From positions 1-13,986 of the forward strand of contig CBEUVQ010000049.1 of the NCBI GenBank assembly GCA_965546615.1: a DNA stretch of 13,986 nt, read 5' to 3'. The notes beneath the pieces are model-generated. The model did no database searches. It was given only the letters and a program-made list of their open reading frames with translations, and was not told where the DNA came from. Shown in pieces: positions 1 to 7,994 of this stretch (position 1 is its first letter; each line of letters starts with the position of its first letter). This DNA comes from CBEUVQ01 sp965546615 (lineage in GTDB: Bacteria; Bacillota; Desulfotomaculia; Desulfotomaculales; Desulfohalotomaculaceae). The position numbers were made by a program, and so were the translations under genes.

Positions 1-1154
1 CCTTTTCTGGGGGGGTCGAGCACAACCACATCGGGGCGGTATCCTTCCTGCTGCAGCAGCGGCAGCAGGCGTTCTACCTCGCCTTGATGAAATTCGGCAT
101 TGGCAATTCCGTTTCGCGCGGCGTTTTCTTTAGCATCTTTTACTGCCTGGGGTACAACTTCCAGCCCCAGCACTTCACGGGCCTGCCCGGCCATAAACAA
201 GGCAATGGTGCCAATGCCGCAGTAGGCATCCAAAAGTTTTTCTCTGCCGGTTAAACCGGCATATTCCATCGCCTTTTGATAAAGCACTAAAGTTTGGTAT
301 TTGTTTACTTGGTAGAAAGAATTAGGGGATATTTCAAACTGCAGGTGCCCCAGGCAGTCGGTAATCGTTGGTTTACCGGTCAGCGTTATGTTTTTTTCGC
401 CCATCACTACGCGGCTTTTGGCATTATTGATACTGCGCACCACCGATACCACTTGAGGGTGAGCTTGCTGCAGTTTGTGCGCAAATTGTTGTTGATCGGG
501 CCATTTGCCGCCGGCGGTAACCAGCACCACCATAATTTCGCCTGCTGCCGCTGCTTTGCGCAGCACAACATGGCGCAGAAGCCCTTTGTCGGTCCGCCAA
601 TTAAAAGCTTTTAAAAAGTGTTCATTAAGCAGTTTTTCCACCGTTTTTGCCACTGTGTTTAATTCTTGGTCTGCTAATAAGCAACCGTCATTAAGCGGCA
701 AAAAGCTGTGACTTCCCGGCTGATAATAACCGAGTGCAGTTCTGCCGTTCTCTTCTTGAACTTGAAAATGCACTTTATTGCGATAATGCCAAGGGTGATT
801 CATACCCAGCGTCGGAAGCACTTTCACCCCGCATAGTTTGCCGATGCGGCATAAATTATCCTGCACTTGTTGGGTTTTAAGTTTAAGTTGGGCAGCATAA
901 TCAATGTGCTGCAGCGTACAGCCTCCGCAGCTGTTATAAACATCACACTTGGGTCGACAGCGCTCCGGCGCGTGTTTTGTCACGTTCAGCAGTTTGGCGC
1001 GGGCAAATTTCTTTTTGCGCTCTACCACTTGTATTACTGCCCGCTCACCCGGTATTGCTCCGGGAACAAAAACAGCCAGCCCGTCCGGCAGGTGCCCTAC
1101 TCCTTCTCCCTGCTGAGTAATTCCGGTAATGTTAACAGCAACTTGTTGATCCAA
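1..1154 (-). CDS. rlmD: 23S rRNA (uracil-5-)-methyltransferase, RlmD/RumA (TrmA) family, 3' end cut by window
   Basis: SAM-dependent enzyme that methylates C5 of a uridine in 23S rRNA (family knowledge). The reverse strand reads about 384 codons without a stop. An N-terminal TRAM-like segment (about residues 1-57) is followed by the 4Fe-4S cysteines C66/C70/C76/C79, the last three in the C-X5-C-X2-C spacing of RumA followed by GGCTLQHIDY. A further Cys in the LNDGCLLADQ stretch fits the fourth ligand. The SAM motif DAYCGIGTIALF and the motif DPPRK, which ends at the window edge, are present. The catalytic Cys region lies outside. The TTG at 1154 is chosen because AGGTG sits 8 nt upstream. An in-frame ATG at 1169 would add five residues but lacks a ribosome binding site and overlaps this one. 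Bacillota homologues can modify two sites (RlmCD), so the exact target is uncertain. Confidence 0.9.
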   Translation of the reverse strand, partial: MDQQVAVNITGITQQGEGVGHLPDGLAVFVPGAIPGERAVIQVVERKKKFARAKLLNVTKHAPERCRPKCDVYNSCGGCTLQHIDYAAQLKLKTQQVQDNLCRIGKLCGVKVLPTLGMNHPWHYRNKVHFQVQEENGRTALGYYQPGSHSFLPLNDGCLLADQELNTVAKTVEKLLNEHFLKAFNWRTDKGLLRHVVLRKAAAAGEIMVVLVTAGGKWPDQQQFAHKLQQAHPQVVSVVRSINNAKSRVVMGEKNITLTGKPTITDCLGHLQFEISPNSFYQVNKYQTLVLYQKAMEYAGLTGREKLLDAYCGIGTIALFMAGQAREVLGLEVVPQAVKDAKENAARNGIANAEFHQGEVERLLPLLQQEGYRPDVVVLDPPRK

Positions 1155-1298
1155 ATAAAAACACCTCATTAAATGGCCAAAAGCCCTTTTGGTAAAATTT
1201 ATATAGCTATCATAGCATTTTTTTATTATGCTTTCACTATTTGGAATTATAATATGAATTGTAACAGCAGCACTAATTTCCTTTAGGAGGAACAAGTT
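1155..1298. promoter_or_regulatory. Divergent intergenic region with candidate promoter for the MFS gene
   Basis: This AT-rich gap separates two divergent genes. A perfect -10 hexamer TATAAT occurs at 1248-1253 on the plus strand, about 45 bp before the MFS start, but no convincing -35 box lies 16-18 bp upstream (best is TTATGC). Two small dyads are visible: CCAAAA/TTTTGG (1177-1182 and 1187-1192) and GCTAT/ATAGC (1206-1210 and 1212-1216). Either could be an operator or simply chance in AT-rich DNA. Confidence 0.35.
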
Positions 1299-2504
1299 TT
1301 GGATTTCCGCAGCAAAGCTTTAATCGTTGTCGCGCTTACTATTTTTATTGACAGTTTTGTTTACGGCATCATTGTTCCGGTACTGCCGGTCTATGTTCAA
1401 GATCTAGGGCTTTCTTCTTTGGAACTGGGAATAATTTTTGCCGTTTATTCGTTGGCTTTACTGCTGGCATCAATACCGGCAGGATTGCTGGCCGACCGCT
1501 ATGGGCGCAAAAAAATAATGGTGCTCGGCATGTTTGCCCTAACACTTTCTACCGTCGGCTTTGCCTATGCCAATACATTTTGGACACTTACAATCATCAG
1601 GCTTTTGCAGGGAGCGGCAGCGGCAGCCACTTGGACGGCTGGCCCGGCAATTGTTGCCGATCAGTATCCGCCTAAAGTGCGCGGAGAAAAAATGGGATTG
1701 GCAATGGTGGGAATGAATTTCGGTTTTATGATCGGACCGGCCGTCGGCGGGTTTATTTATGATTGGGGCGGCTACAAAATGCCGTTTTTGCTTTCCGGAT
1801 TTTTGGCCGGAATTATACTGCTTTTAGTGATTATTGTTTTAAGAGAGCCGTCAGCGCAGGAAGTTGAACGCACTGCTTTGACGTTTCAAGATGTTTTAAA
1901 CAGCCCGGCAATTTTAATCACTGCCGGTTTAGTATTGACTGCTTCATTGGGGTTCGGCTTTTTAGACCCGCTTTTGCCGGGATACTTTTACGAAAAATTT
2001 GCTGCCGGCTCAACGGTTATCGGCCTGCTCTTTGGGGCAATATCACTCACCAGCATAGTCGCCCAACCGTTATTTGGTATGTTATCGGATAAATACGGAC
2101 GGGTTCCGTTAATTCAAATCGGTTTAGCCGCCACTGCAGCTGCCATCCCACTGTTAATTGTTTCTCCGACAATTTTTACTACTGCTTTAGTGATGGGAGG
2201 ATTGGGTTTAAGCTTTGGGTTGATGTTTGCGCCCAGCGCCCCGCTGTTAGCCGATGCAGTGATGAAAGATCACCGACATGCCGGTTACGGTGCGGCTTTT
2301 GGCATTTACAACACCGCTTATTCGCTGGGGTATTTAATCGGGCCAATTGTCGGCGGAGCATGGGTAGATATGTGGGATTTAAAAAGCTTACTGTTAAGCT
2401 ACTCTGTAGGATTGTTGATTTTTTTGCCGGTTTTCAGCAAAATCAAAAAAGTAATCCCGCCGGTTGCAGGTAAAATCACACCGTACAGCAATAGACGCAA
2501 TTAA
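1299..2504 (+). CDS. MFS transporter, DHA1-type drug/proton antiporter family
   Basis: Integral membrane transporter of the major facilitator superfamily, 401 aa, the usual length for a 12-helix MFS protein. The N-terminal helix is followed by motif A in the 2-3 loop (residues 62-72, GLLADRYGRKK), and a second copy occurs in the C-terminal half (GMLSDKYGR, about residue 255). The helix 5 region carries MNFGFMIGPAVGG, matching motif C of the 12- and 14-TM antiporters, which suggests export rather than uptake. The C-terminal half has a similar GPIVGG stretch. The start is TTG with a near-perfect AGGAGG at 1285-1290, 8 nt upstream. The gene stands alone between a divergent and a convergent gene, with its own terminator. 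The substrate cannot be told from sequence; a multidrug or metabolite exporter is the best reading. Confidence 0.88.
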   Translation: MDFRSKALIVVALTIFIDSFVYGIIVPVLPVYVQDLGLSSLELGIIFAVYSLALLLASIPAGLLADRYGRKKIMVLGMFALTLSTVGFAYANTFWTLTIIRLLQGAAAAATWTAGPAIVADQYPPKVRGEKMGLAMVGMNFGFMIGPAVGGFIYDWGGYKMPFLLSGFLAGIILLLVIIVLREPSAQEVERTALTFQDVLNSPAILITAGLVLTASLGFGFLDPLLPGYFYEKFAAGSTVIGLLFGAISLTSIVAQPLFGMLSDKYGRVPLIQIGLAATAAAIPLLIVSPTIFTTALVMGGLGLSFGLMFAPSAPLLADAVMKDHRHAGYGAAFGIYNTAYSLGYLIGPIVGGAWVDMWDLKSLLLSYSVGLLIFLPVFSKIKKVIPPVAGKITPYSNRRN

Positions 2505-2535
2505 CCCCCAAGAGCATGATGGCCTTGGGGGCAGC
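2505..2535. terminator. Bidirectional rho-independent terminator between convergent genes
   Basis: Perfect 8-bp inverted repeat CCCCCAAG (2505-2512) and CTTGGGGG (2524-2531) with an 11-nt loop. It begins directly after the stop codon of the MFS gene and lies just beyond the stop codon of the convergent radical SAM gene. A short T-run (2535-2538) follows on the plus strand. On the minus strand the tract after the stem is not T-rich, so leftward termination is weaker evidence. Confidence 0.7.
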
Positions 2536-2537
2536 TT

Positions 2538-3449
2538 TTAACGAACTATTCGATATAATCCGGCCTCTTGGGCTTTTTTTACCACCCAGCGATGTTCCCG
2601 ACTGTATGTCCGCCGGTTAATCTCGGGGTACTTACCTGCATTATGGGCCGGATAATACTGATCCATAATATTTATAAACACAGCCGGTGAAATCTCGTTG
2701 GCTAAAAACTGCACTATTTGTTCACTGCCGGCAGCATCATTCGGCATTACTAAATGGCGCACCAACAACCCCTTGACAGCAATGTTTGATGCGTTGGTCT
2801 GCAGATCTCCAACCTGACGGTGCATTTCTTTAATCACCTGGCGAACAACCGAAAAGTATCCGGGGGCAGAGGCATATTTTTCGCCGGCTTTGTCGTCAGC
2901 AAACTTGATATCCGGCATGTAAATATCAATAATTCCGTCCAGCAGTTTAATGGTCTCTAAGTCATCGTAGCCTCCGGTATTGTACACCAGCGGTATCTTC
3001 AGTCCTTTTTCCGCCGCCAACACCAGCGCCTCCAGAATTTGCGGCACAAAATGGCTGGGAGAAACAAGGTTAATGTTATGGCAGCCCATATCTTGAATAA
3101 TTAACATAATCTCACTTAATTCATCGGCAGTTACTTCCCGACCTTCACCACCTTGGCTGATCTCGCTGTTTTGGCAGAATTGGCAGGCTAAATTACAATA
3201 CGCGAAGAATATTGTTCCTGAACCATTTTGCCCTACCAGCACACTTTCTTCACCCATATGCCTGCCGTAATCGGCTACCAGCGCTTTTCGTCCCGCACGG
3301 CAAAAGCCTTTTTCTCCTTGCAGGCGGTTAACATGACAATGCTGTGCACAAACGGTACAATCAGCTAATTTTTCAGCGGCCAGACGGGCACGCTGCTTTA
3401 ATTCTTCTAACGACATTTTTAAGTATCCTGGTTGATCATCAAAAAGCAC
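2538..3449 (-). CDS. PflX-like radical SAM protein (COG1313 group)
   Basis: Radical SAM protein of the pyruvate-formate-lyase-activating-enzyme-like PflX group, 303 aa, soluble. The SAM-cluster motif CX3CX2C is at C85, C89 and C92 (CNLACQFC). The N-terminal region holds four more cysteines at C31, C34, C38 and C50 (CTVCAQHCHVNRL...GFC), a pattern typical of this group and possibly an extra metal site. No glycyl-radical enzyme is next to it, so the substrate is unknown. The start is debatable. The GTG at 3449 keeps the PGYLK segment usually seen near the N-terminus of the group but has no clear ribosome binding site; the ATG at 3416 has AGGA 9 nt upstream. It lies 69 nt downstream of the response regulator on the same strand and might be read through from it, as no terminator is evident between them. 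Confidence 0.85.
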   Translation of the reverse strand: MLFDDQPGYLKMSLEELKQRARLAAEKLADCTVCAQHCHVNRLQGEKGFCRAGRKALVADYGRHMGEESVLVGQNGSGTIFFAYCNLACQFCQNSEISQGGEGREVTADELSEIMLIIQDMGCHNINLVSPSHFVPQILEALVLAAEKGLKIPLVYNTGGYDDLETIKLLDGIIDIYMPDIKFADDKAGEKYASAPGYFSVVRQVIKEMHRQVGDLQTNASNIAVKGLLVRHLVMPNDAAGSEQIVQFLANEISPAVFINIMDQYYPAHNAGKYPEINRRTYSREHRWVVKKAQEAGLYRIVR

Positions 3450-3518
3450 TATCTTTTTTCACCACGCTAACTAGTAAGTTCATTGTTAATGACAATAGTT
3501 TGTCCCATAATTTTTATT

Positions 3519-4877
3519 TTAACCTAATTTAATATTATACTTTTGACTGCGGTAAATCAGCGCAGAACGGGTAATGCCCAAAAGCTGCGCCGCTTTGGTT
3601 TGGTTACCGCCGCTTTTCTCTAAGGCTGTTAAGATAAGCTGTTTTTCTACTTCTTCTAATGATATTCCGGTATCGGGAAAATTAACAATTGTCTCCACCG
3701 GAGTGTTTTTAACCTGCTGCAGTTCTTTGGGCAGGTGTTCCGGCAGAATAGTGTCACCCTGACAAATGATAATTGACCTTTCAATGACATTCTGCAGTTC
3801 GCGAATGTTTCCCGGCCACGGGTAGTTGGTTAAAAGTTCCATTGCCTCAGGAGAAATAGCTTTTACCGGATAAGTACCCAGCATATATTTACGTAAAAAG
3901 TAATTAGCAAGCAGCGGAATATCTTCTTTGCGTTCACGCAGCGGCGGCAGTTGAATATGAATTACATTTAAGCGGTAAAACAAATCTTCGCGAAATCTGC
4001 CTTCTTCCACCGCTTTTCTAATATCCACATTGGTAGCTGAAATAATCCGCACATCGACATGCAGTGTTTCTGTGCCGCCTACCCGTTCAAAAGCCCGCTC
4101 TTGCAGTACGCGCAGCAGCTTTGCCTGCATCGCCGGAGGCATTTCTCCTATTTCATCCAAAAATATGGTGCCTTTGTCCGCCATTTCAAAGCGGCCGGGC
4201 TTTAATGCCACCGCTCCGGTAAATGCCCCTTTTTCATGACCAAACAGCTCACTTTCCAGCAGCTGCTCCGGCAGCGCCGCACAGTTTACCGGCACAAACG
4301 GAAAATCTCTTCTTCCGCTGGCTTGATGAATGGTAAGAGCGGTAATCTCCTTACCGGTACCGCTTTCACCGGTAATCATTACGGTGGCATTGGTAGAAGC
4401 AACCCTTTCGATGAGCATAATCACTTCTTTAATTGCCGGACTCTCACCAACAATTGTACCGTATTTTTTGCTCAGCTCAGAACGAAAAAACGACACATGA
4501 GAAACCAACTGACTGTATTTTAAAGCCTGCTGCACCACCATTTTCAGCTCATCAAGATCAAATGGTTTGGTTATATAGTCGACGGCACCAAGTTTCATTG
4601 CTTCAATGGCAGTTTCTATTGTACCATGAGCAGTAATCATTATCACCGGTATTTTGGGATGAATTTCTTTAATGATTTTTAAAACTTCCATACCGTCCAT
4701 TTCCGGCATCTTTAAATCCAGCAGTACCAATGAAGGCCCTTTTTCTTTCAAAAGGTTTACTCCTTCATTTCCTGATGTTGCAGTCAGCGCTTGGTAACCT
4801 TCTTTTTCCATCGCTTTTTTCAGTGCCCAACACATATGCTCTTCATCATCGATAATCAATATCTTCGGGATCATCAT
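3519..4877 (-). CDS. NtrC-family sigma-54-dependent response regulator
   Basis: Transcription activator, 452 aa, with three domains in normal order. The receiver (1-120) has acidic residues D10/D11, phospho-acceptor D54, T82 and K104. The AAA+ sigma-54 activation domain has Walker A GESGTGKE (170-177), the sigma-54 contact loop GAFTGA (217-222) and Walker B GTIFLDE (236-242). The C-terminal Fis-type helix-turn-helix ends with GNQTKAAQLLGITRSALIYR. All key residues are present, so it should be a working activator of sigma-54 promoters. Its start overlaps the kinase stop by one base (TAATG), which implies translational coupling. GAGGGGG in the kinase 3' end serves as ribosome binding site; the second ATG (4874) is spaced slightly better. 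The perfect sigma-54 promoter beyond the kinase gene is the obvious target. Confidence 0.96.
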   Translation of the reverse strand: MMIPKILIIDDEEHMCWALKKAMEKEGYQALTATSGNEGVNLLKEKGPSLVLLDLKMPEMDGMEVLKIIKEIHPKIPVIMITAHGTIETAIEAMKLGAVDYITKPFDLDELKMVVQQALKYSQLVSHVSFFRSELSKKYGTIVGESPAIKEVIMLIERVASTNATVMITGESGTGKEITALTIHQASGRRDFPFVPVNCAALPEQLLESELFGHEKGAFTGAVALKPGRFEMADKGTIFLDEIGEMPPAMQAKLLRVLQERAFERVGGTETLHVDVRIISATNVDIRKAVEEGRFREDLFYRLNVIHIQLPPLRERKEDIPLLANYFLRKYMLGTYPVKAISPEAMELLTNYPWPGNIRELQNVIERSIIICQGDTILPEHLPKELQQVKNTPVETIVNFPDTGISLEEVEKQLILTALEKSGGNQTKAAQLLGITRSALIYRSQKYNIKLG

Positions 4878-6409
4878 TATACCCCCTCAGCTTCGTTACT
4901 AATTGGCAGTATCACAGTGAACGTCATTCCTGTATCGATATTTTTTTGAGCACTTATGCTGCCGTTGTGCATCTGCAAAATTTGATTACATATAGTTAAA
5001 CCCAACCCTGTACCGCTGTCTTTAGTAGTAAAGAAAGGATCAAATACTTTCTTCATTTCTTCATCACTGATACCTATACCGGTATCTTTAAAGCTGATAA
5101 TTACCTTATCCTGATCAAAATCCGTAGATATACTTAACTCGCCGCCTTCCGGCATGGCATGAACAGCATTTAAAATTAAGTTAACAAAAACCTGCTTAAT
5201 CCTTTCGGCATCAATAAACAATAACGGTAAATCATTATTGAAATTTGTTTTAAGCTTGATACTGCTCTGCCTTAACTGCGGATGAATAAAAGTTAAAACC
5301 GAATTCAACAAATTGTTTACCTGCACATTTTCTTTAACCGGTTTACTTGGCCTGCCATAGGCCAGCAGTTCTTGAATTACTTTATTCTGACGGTCAACCT
5401 GCTGCTTAATAACACTGCAGTATTCTTTTGCTGATTCATCTACCTCTTTTTCCATCAACTGTACCGTGGTTTTAATTACACCAATCGGGTTGCGCAGTTC
5501 ATGAGCCACTCCGGTTACCACCTGTCCTAAAGCAGCTAACCGTTCCTGCCGCTGCATCTCTTCCTCTAAACGTTCCTTTTCTGCTAAAGCGTGTGCCATT
5601 TTGTTAATTGCACGGGCAATTTTACCCATTTCTCCCGGCATTTCCGGCAGTTTGTGGTTAAAATCTTTTTCTAACAGCTCCAAGCCTTTTTTAATGCGCC
5701 GCACATCGGTAGTTAAGTTATTTAATACCAGCATTATTCCAAAACCACCGATTAAAATGGCCGCCAACGATAGATAGCGTGTCATCACACGAAATTGCTG
5801 AGCTTGAGTGAAAATCGGATGCAAAAGTTCATCGGCCCACAATACCGCTACAATTTCATTTCCTGCCCGTACCGGCACCAGATACTCAAAAAAACGGTCA
5901 GTAGGTTCACCCGCCAGCGCAGAAATAGTTTCGCCGCTGGCTAATACACTGCGAATCCCGGTATAGGCGTGATTAAAAATTCTCTTTTCCCGCTCTTTTT
6001 GTTCCTCTGCAGACAGCTGCCGGTAATTATGCAGAAAGCCTCTTACCACCATGTCATTGGCATTGGGAATATACAGACTGAGTCTTACCCCGGGGTTAAG
6101 TTCGACAACCGGCTTTGCGGCATCTGAAAATATTTGCGCAAAAAACTTACCGCGTTCTTCAGTAGACATTCTCGCAATATCTTGTTCATTAGCTAAAATC
6201 TGGGCATTCATTTCCATCATAACCGCTTCTACTATTGTGCCGATGCGCTCTTCCATTGCCATAAAAGTAATTTCCTCTTTTTTGCCTGCAAAGTGTGTGT
6301 CGTAGAGAATAAAAAACACAGGAATAACCAGAATCACTAAAACAATAGAGGTGATTTGAAATCCTAAACTTTTGGTCCAAAAAAGTTTTTTCAATTTTCT
6401 TTTCACCAA
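4877..6409 (-). CDS. Membrane sensor histidine kinase, partner of the NtrC-type regulator
   Basis: Two-component sensor kinase, 510 aa. TM1 (about 18-36) and TM2 (about 211-232) flank an extracytoplasmic domain of about 170 residues, which I do not recognise by family. A HAMP-like linker (about 233-285) leads to the HisKA helix with phospho-acceptor H303 in GVAHELRNPIG. The ATPase domain has its N-box around N414, the G1 box DTGIG (442-446), an F-box (VFDPFF) and the G2 box GTGLGL (466-471). The architecture matches NtrB/ZraS-type kinases that phosphorylate NtrC-like regulators. The start is TTG (6409) or the next codon, GTG (6406); neither has a strong ribosome binding site (AGAAAG upstream), which may keep kinase levels low. 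It is first in a kinase-regulator operon and divergent from cassette A. Confidence 0.95.
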   Translation of the reverse strand: MVKRKLKKLFWTKSLGFQITSIVLVILVIPVFFILYDTHFAGKKEEITFMAMEERIGTIVEAVMMEMNAQILANEQDIARMSTEERGKFFAQIFSDAAKPVVELNPGVRLSLYIPNANDMVVRGFLHNYRQLSAEEQKEREKRIFNHAYTGIRSVLASGETISALAGEPTDRFFEYLVPVRAGNEIVAVLWADELLHPIFTQAQQFRVMTRYLSLAAILIGGFGIMLVLNNLTTDVRRIKKGLELLEKDFNHKLPEMPGEMGKIARAINKMAHALAEKERLEEEMQRQERLAALGQVVTGVAHELRNPIGVIKTTVQLMEKEVDESAKEYCSVIKQQVDRQNKVIQELLAYGRPSKPVKENVQVNNLLNSVLTFIHPQLRQSSIKLKTNFNNDLPLLFIDAERIKQVFVNLILNAVHAMPEGGELSISTDFDQDKVIISFKDTGIGISDEEMKKVFDPFFTTKDSGTGLGLTICNQILQMHNGSISAQKNIDTGMTFTVILPISNEAEGV

Positions 6410-6472
6410 CTTTCTGATCGGGGCTTAAACCGGTATAAGTGTTTGTTTTTAAACAACTAGCTGTATATTAAC

Positions 6473-6493
6473 AGACACTAACCGAAAGTGTCT
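6473..6493. promoter_or_regulatory. Inverted repeat, candidate enhancer (UAS) for the NtrC-type regulator
   Basis: Perfect 7-bp arms AGACACT (6473-6479) and AGTGTCT (6487-6493) around a 7-nt spacer. The dyad lies about 150 bp upstream of the sigma-54 promoter, a usual distance for NtrC-type enhancer sites, and about 65 bp upstream of the kinase start, so it could also serve autoregulation. Binding by the neighbouring regulator is an inference. Confidence 0.45.
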
Positions 6494-6508
6494 TAATTCA
6501 GCATAGTT

Positions 6509-6524
6509 TGTTAAATAATTAACA
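6509..6524. repeat. Short inverted repeat, possible second regulator site
   Basis: Perfect dyad TGTTAA (6509-6514) and TTAACA (6519-6524) with 4 nt between. Its bases differ from the AGACACT dyad 15 bp away, so it is not a second copy of that site. It lies in AT-rich DNA, where such dyads can arise by chance. Confidence 0.25.
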
Positions 6525-6639
6525 TGCGTACTGAAATTTTTTTCGTCAATTGATTGTTTTTGTACAATAACAAACAAAGTTATTTAATTTATGTTTGTAA
6601 AAATACTGTTAAACAAAGGGATGCAGGATATTATTACAC

Positions 6640-6656
6640 TTGGCACAAATCTTGCA
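6640..6656 (+). promoter_or_regulatory. Sigma-54 (RpoN) -24/-12 promoter for cassette A
   Basis: TTGGCAC-AAATC-TTGCA matches the sigma-54 consensus YTGGCAC-N5-TTGCW at every conserved position, with the invariant GG and GC separated by exactly 10 nt (6642-6643 and 6654-6655). The predicted transcript start is near 6667. The only genes downstream on this strand are those of cassette A, and the divergent operon next door encodes an activator with an intact GAFTGA loop. The match is seen directly; that it drives the operon is a strong inference. Confidence 0.88.
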
Positions 6657-6796
6657 GTAATTAAGGGCAAATAGAGGAAGTACAACCGCTTGCGAAATAA
6701 GTAACAATCTAAACTTATACTTACCAGAATATCAGCTAAATTATATCACAAAGCACCTTATTTATAAACAATTGATCATTTGTTCGTTTACAATGT

Positions 6797-6817
6797 TATA
6801 ACCCCTGTTGGGTTATA
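6797..6817 (+). other. Hairpin in the cassette A leader
   Basis: Perfect 8-bp stem TATAACCC (6797-6804) and GGGTTATA (6810-6817) around a 5-nt loop. It falls about 130 nt into the predicted sigma-54 transcript and about 210 nt before the permease start. No U-run follows, so it is not an ordinary terminator. It could be a stability element or part of a larger leader structure. Confidence 0.4.
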
Positions 6818-7025
6818 TATTAAAAATCAAATTAATATTTTAATCTGTTCGGAAAGGGGGAATGGCTGGATTTTAAGCCTTTAAGCATCTTTGTCAAGCA
6901 CATTGTAATTTAATATCCGACATCTTTGTGAGAAGCTTATTGATAACTTAAATTTAATAATGCACATTGTTACTTCATTGCACAAAATCTGGTTGGTTAA
7001 AAATTTTTTCTACGGGGGAAGTAGA

Positions 7026-7973
7026 ATGATGCAAACATTAGTTGATAAGCTGGGTGATATTACTTTAGCGGTATCGTCTGCAATGCCTGATGTTGCCGGC
7101 GCTGTTTCGGCAGCTGCCGGAAACCCGGAAGTACCTTGGTGGATATGGCCGGCCCTGCTTTTTGTCACTACTTTTATTCTCGGTATCGTCGCAGTGTTGG
7201 CAGGTGTTGGCGGCGGTGTACTCTTTGTACCAATTGTCGGCAGCTTTTTCCCATTCCACCTGGATTTCGTCAGAGGTGCCGGCTTAGTTGTAGCTTTAGC
7301 AGGTGCACTGGCTGCCGGTCCGGGTTTATTGAGAAAGGGTTTGGCCAACCTAAGATTGGCTTTACCGGTGGCATTAATTGCTTCTACTTTCAGTATTATT
7401 GGTGCATTTATTGGTTTGGCTCTGCCACAGGACGTACTGCAAATTGCATTAGGTGTAACCATTTGCGGAATCGCCATGATTTTTATTTTCTCGAAAAACA
7501 GCGATATTCCCAAAGGACCGGGGCCTGACGGCTTAGCTAAAAGATTGAAAATTTCCGGTACTTATGTAGAAGAAACAACAGGTAAACAAATCAACTGGAC
7601 CGTCGGTCGTACTGTACAGGGTTATTTAACATTTATCTTGATCGGGCTCATCGCCGGTATGTTCGGCTTAGGTGCCGGTTGGGCAAACGTACCCGTACTA
7701 AATTTAGTAATGGGTGCTCCGTTGAAACTGGCAGTTGGCTCCAGCAAGTTTCTACTCTCAATTACAGATACATCGGCAGCATGGATTTACTTAAACCAAG
7801 GTGCGGTATTACCGCTCATTGCAGTTCCGTCGGTAATTGGTATTATGTTAGGTTCAGTGGTTGGAGTTAGATTGTTGTCTAAATCCAAACCTAAAATGGT
7901 TAGATACTTGGTAATTGCCATGTTATTGTTTGCCGGTATTAACTCCATCCTTAAAGGTCTTGGGGTAATGTAA
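7026..7973 (+). CDS. TauE/SafE family permease (cassette A)
   Basis: Integral membrane permease of the sulfite/organosulfonate exporter TauE/SafE family, 315 aa. A non-membrane N-terminus of about 35 residues precedes about eight hydrophobic segments in two halves. Each half starts with a glycine motif: AGVGGGVLFVP (59-69) and FGLGAGWANVP (213-223). The second, with ANVPVLNLVMGAPLKLAVGSS, is the conserved substrate-path region of this subgroup. A central soluble loop (about 157-195) contains RLKISGTYVEE. The start at 7026 is chosen for the GGGGGAAG site 4 nt upstream of an ATGATG pair. It is the first gene of a four-gene operon behind the sigma-54 promoter; the next gene follows after 21 nt. 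Family members export sulfite, sulfonates or sulfoacetate, but the substrate here cannot be read from sequence. Confidence 0.88.
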   Translation: MMQTLVDKLGDITLAVSSAMPDVAGAVSAAAGNPEVPWWIWPALLFVTTFILGIVAVLAGVGGGVLFVPIVGSFFPFHLDFVRGAGLVVALAGALAAGPGLLRKGLANLRLALPVALIASTFSIIGAFIGLALPQDVLQIALGVTICGIAMIFIFSKNSDIPKGPGPDGLAKRLKISGTYVEETTGKQINWTVGRTVQGYLTFILIGLIAGMFGLGAGWANVPVLNLVMGAPLKLAVGSSKFLLSITDTSAAWIYLNQGAVLPLIAVPSVIGIMLGSVVGVRLLSKSKPKMVRYLVIAMLLFAGINSILKGLGVM

Positions 7974-7994
7974 TTACAAAGGGAGGTAGAAATT

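Larger units (their letters stand above)
6410..7025. promoter_or_regulatory. Long regulatory intergenic region between the kinase and cassette A
   Basis: A 616-bp, strongly AT-rich stretch with no credible protein gene. From left to right it holds the kinase promoter region (no confident -35/-10 pair; TTGACG occurs on the minus strand near 6547), two dyads (6473-6493 and 6509-6524), a perfect sigma-54 promoter (6641-6656), then about 360 bp of predicted transcribed leader with a hairpin at 6797-6817, and the ribosome binding site of the permease gene. An in-frame ATG at 6960 would extend the permease by 22 residues but lacks a ribosome binding site. Confidence 0.7.

Noticed and set aside
294..1172. 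Plus-strand open frames across the RlmD region
   Set aside because: The minus strand carries a clear methyltransferase with conserved motifs; the plus-strand frames look like antisense shadows.
6862..6876. Four-codon ORF (MAGF) after a purine-rich stretch in the leader
   Set aside because: The spacing from the GGGGG stretch to the ATG is too short and four codons are not convincing as a leader peptide.
6960..7025. N-terminal extension of the cassette A permease by 22 residues
   Set aside because: The ATG at 6960 has no ribosome binding site, whereas the ATG at 7026 has a strong one.
7010..7513. Minus-strand open frame of 167 codons inside the cassette A permease
   Set aside because: It lies fully antisense to a well-supported permease gene, has a low-complexity Thr/Ala/Pro-rich product and no ribosome binding site.
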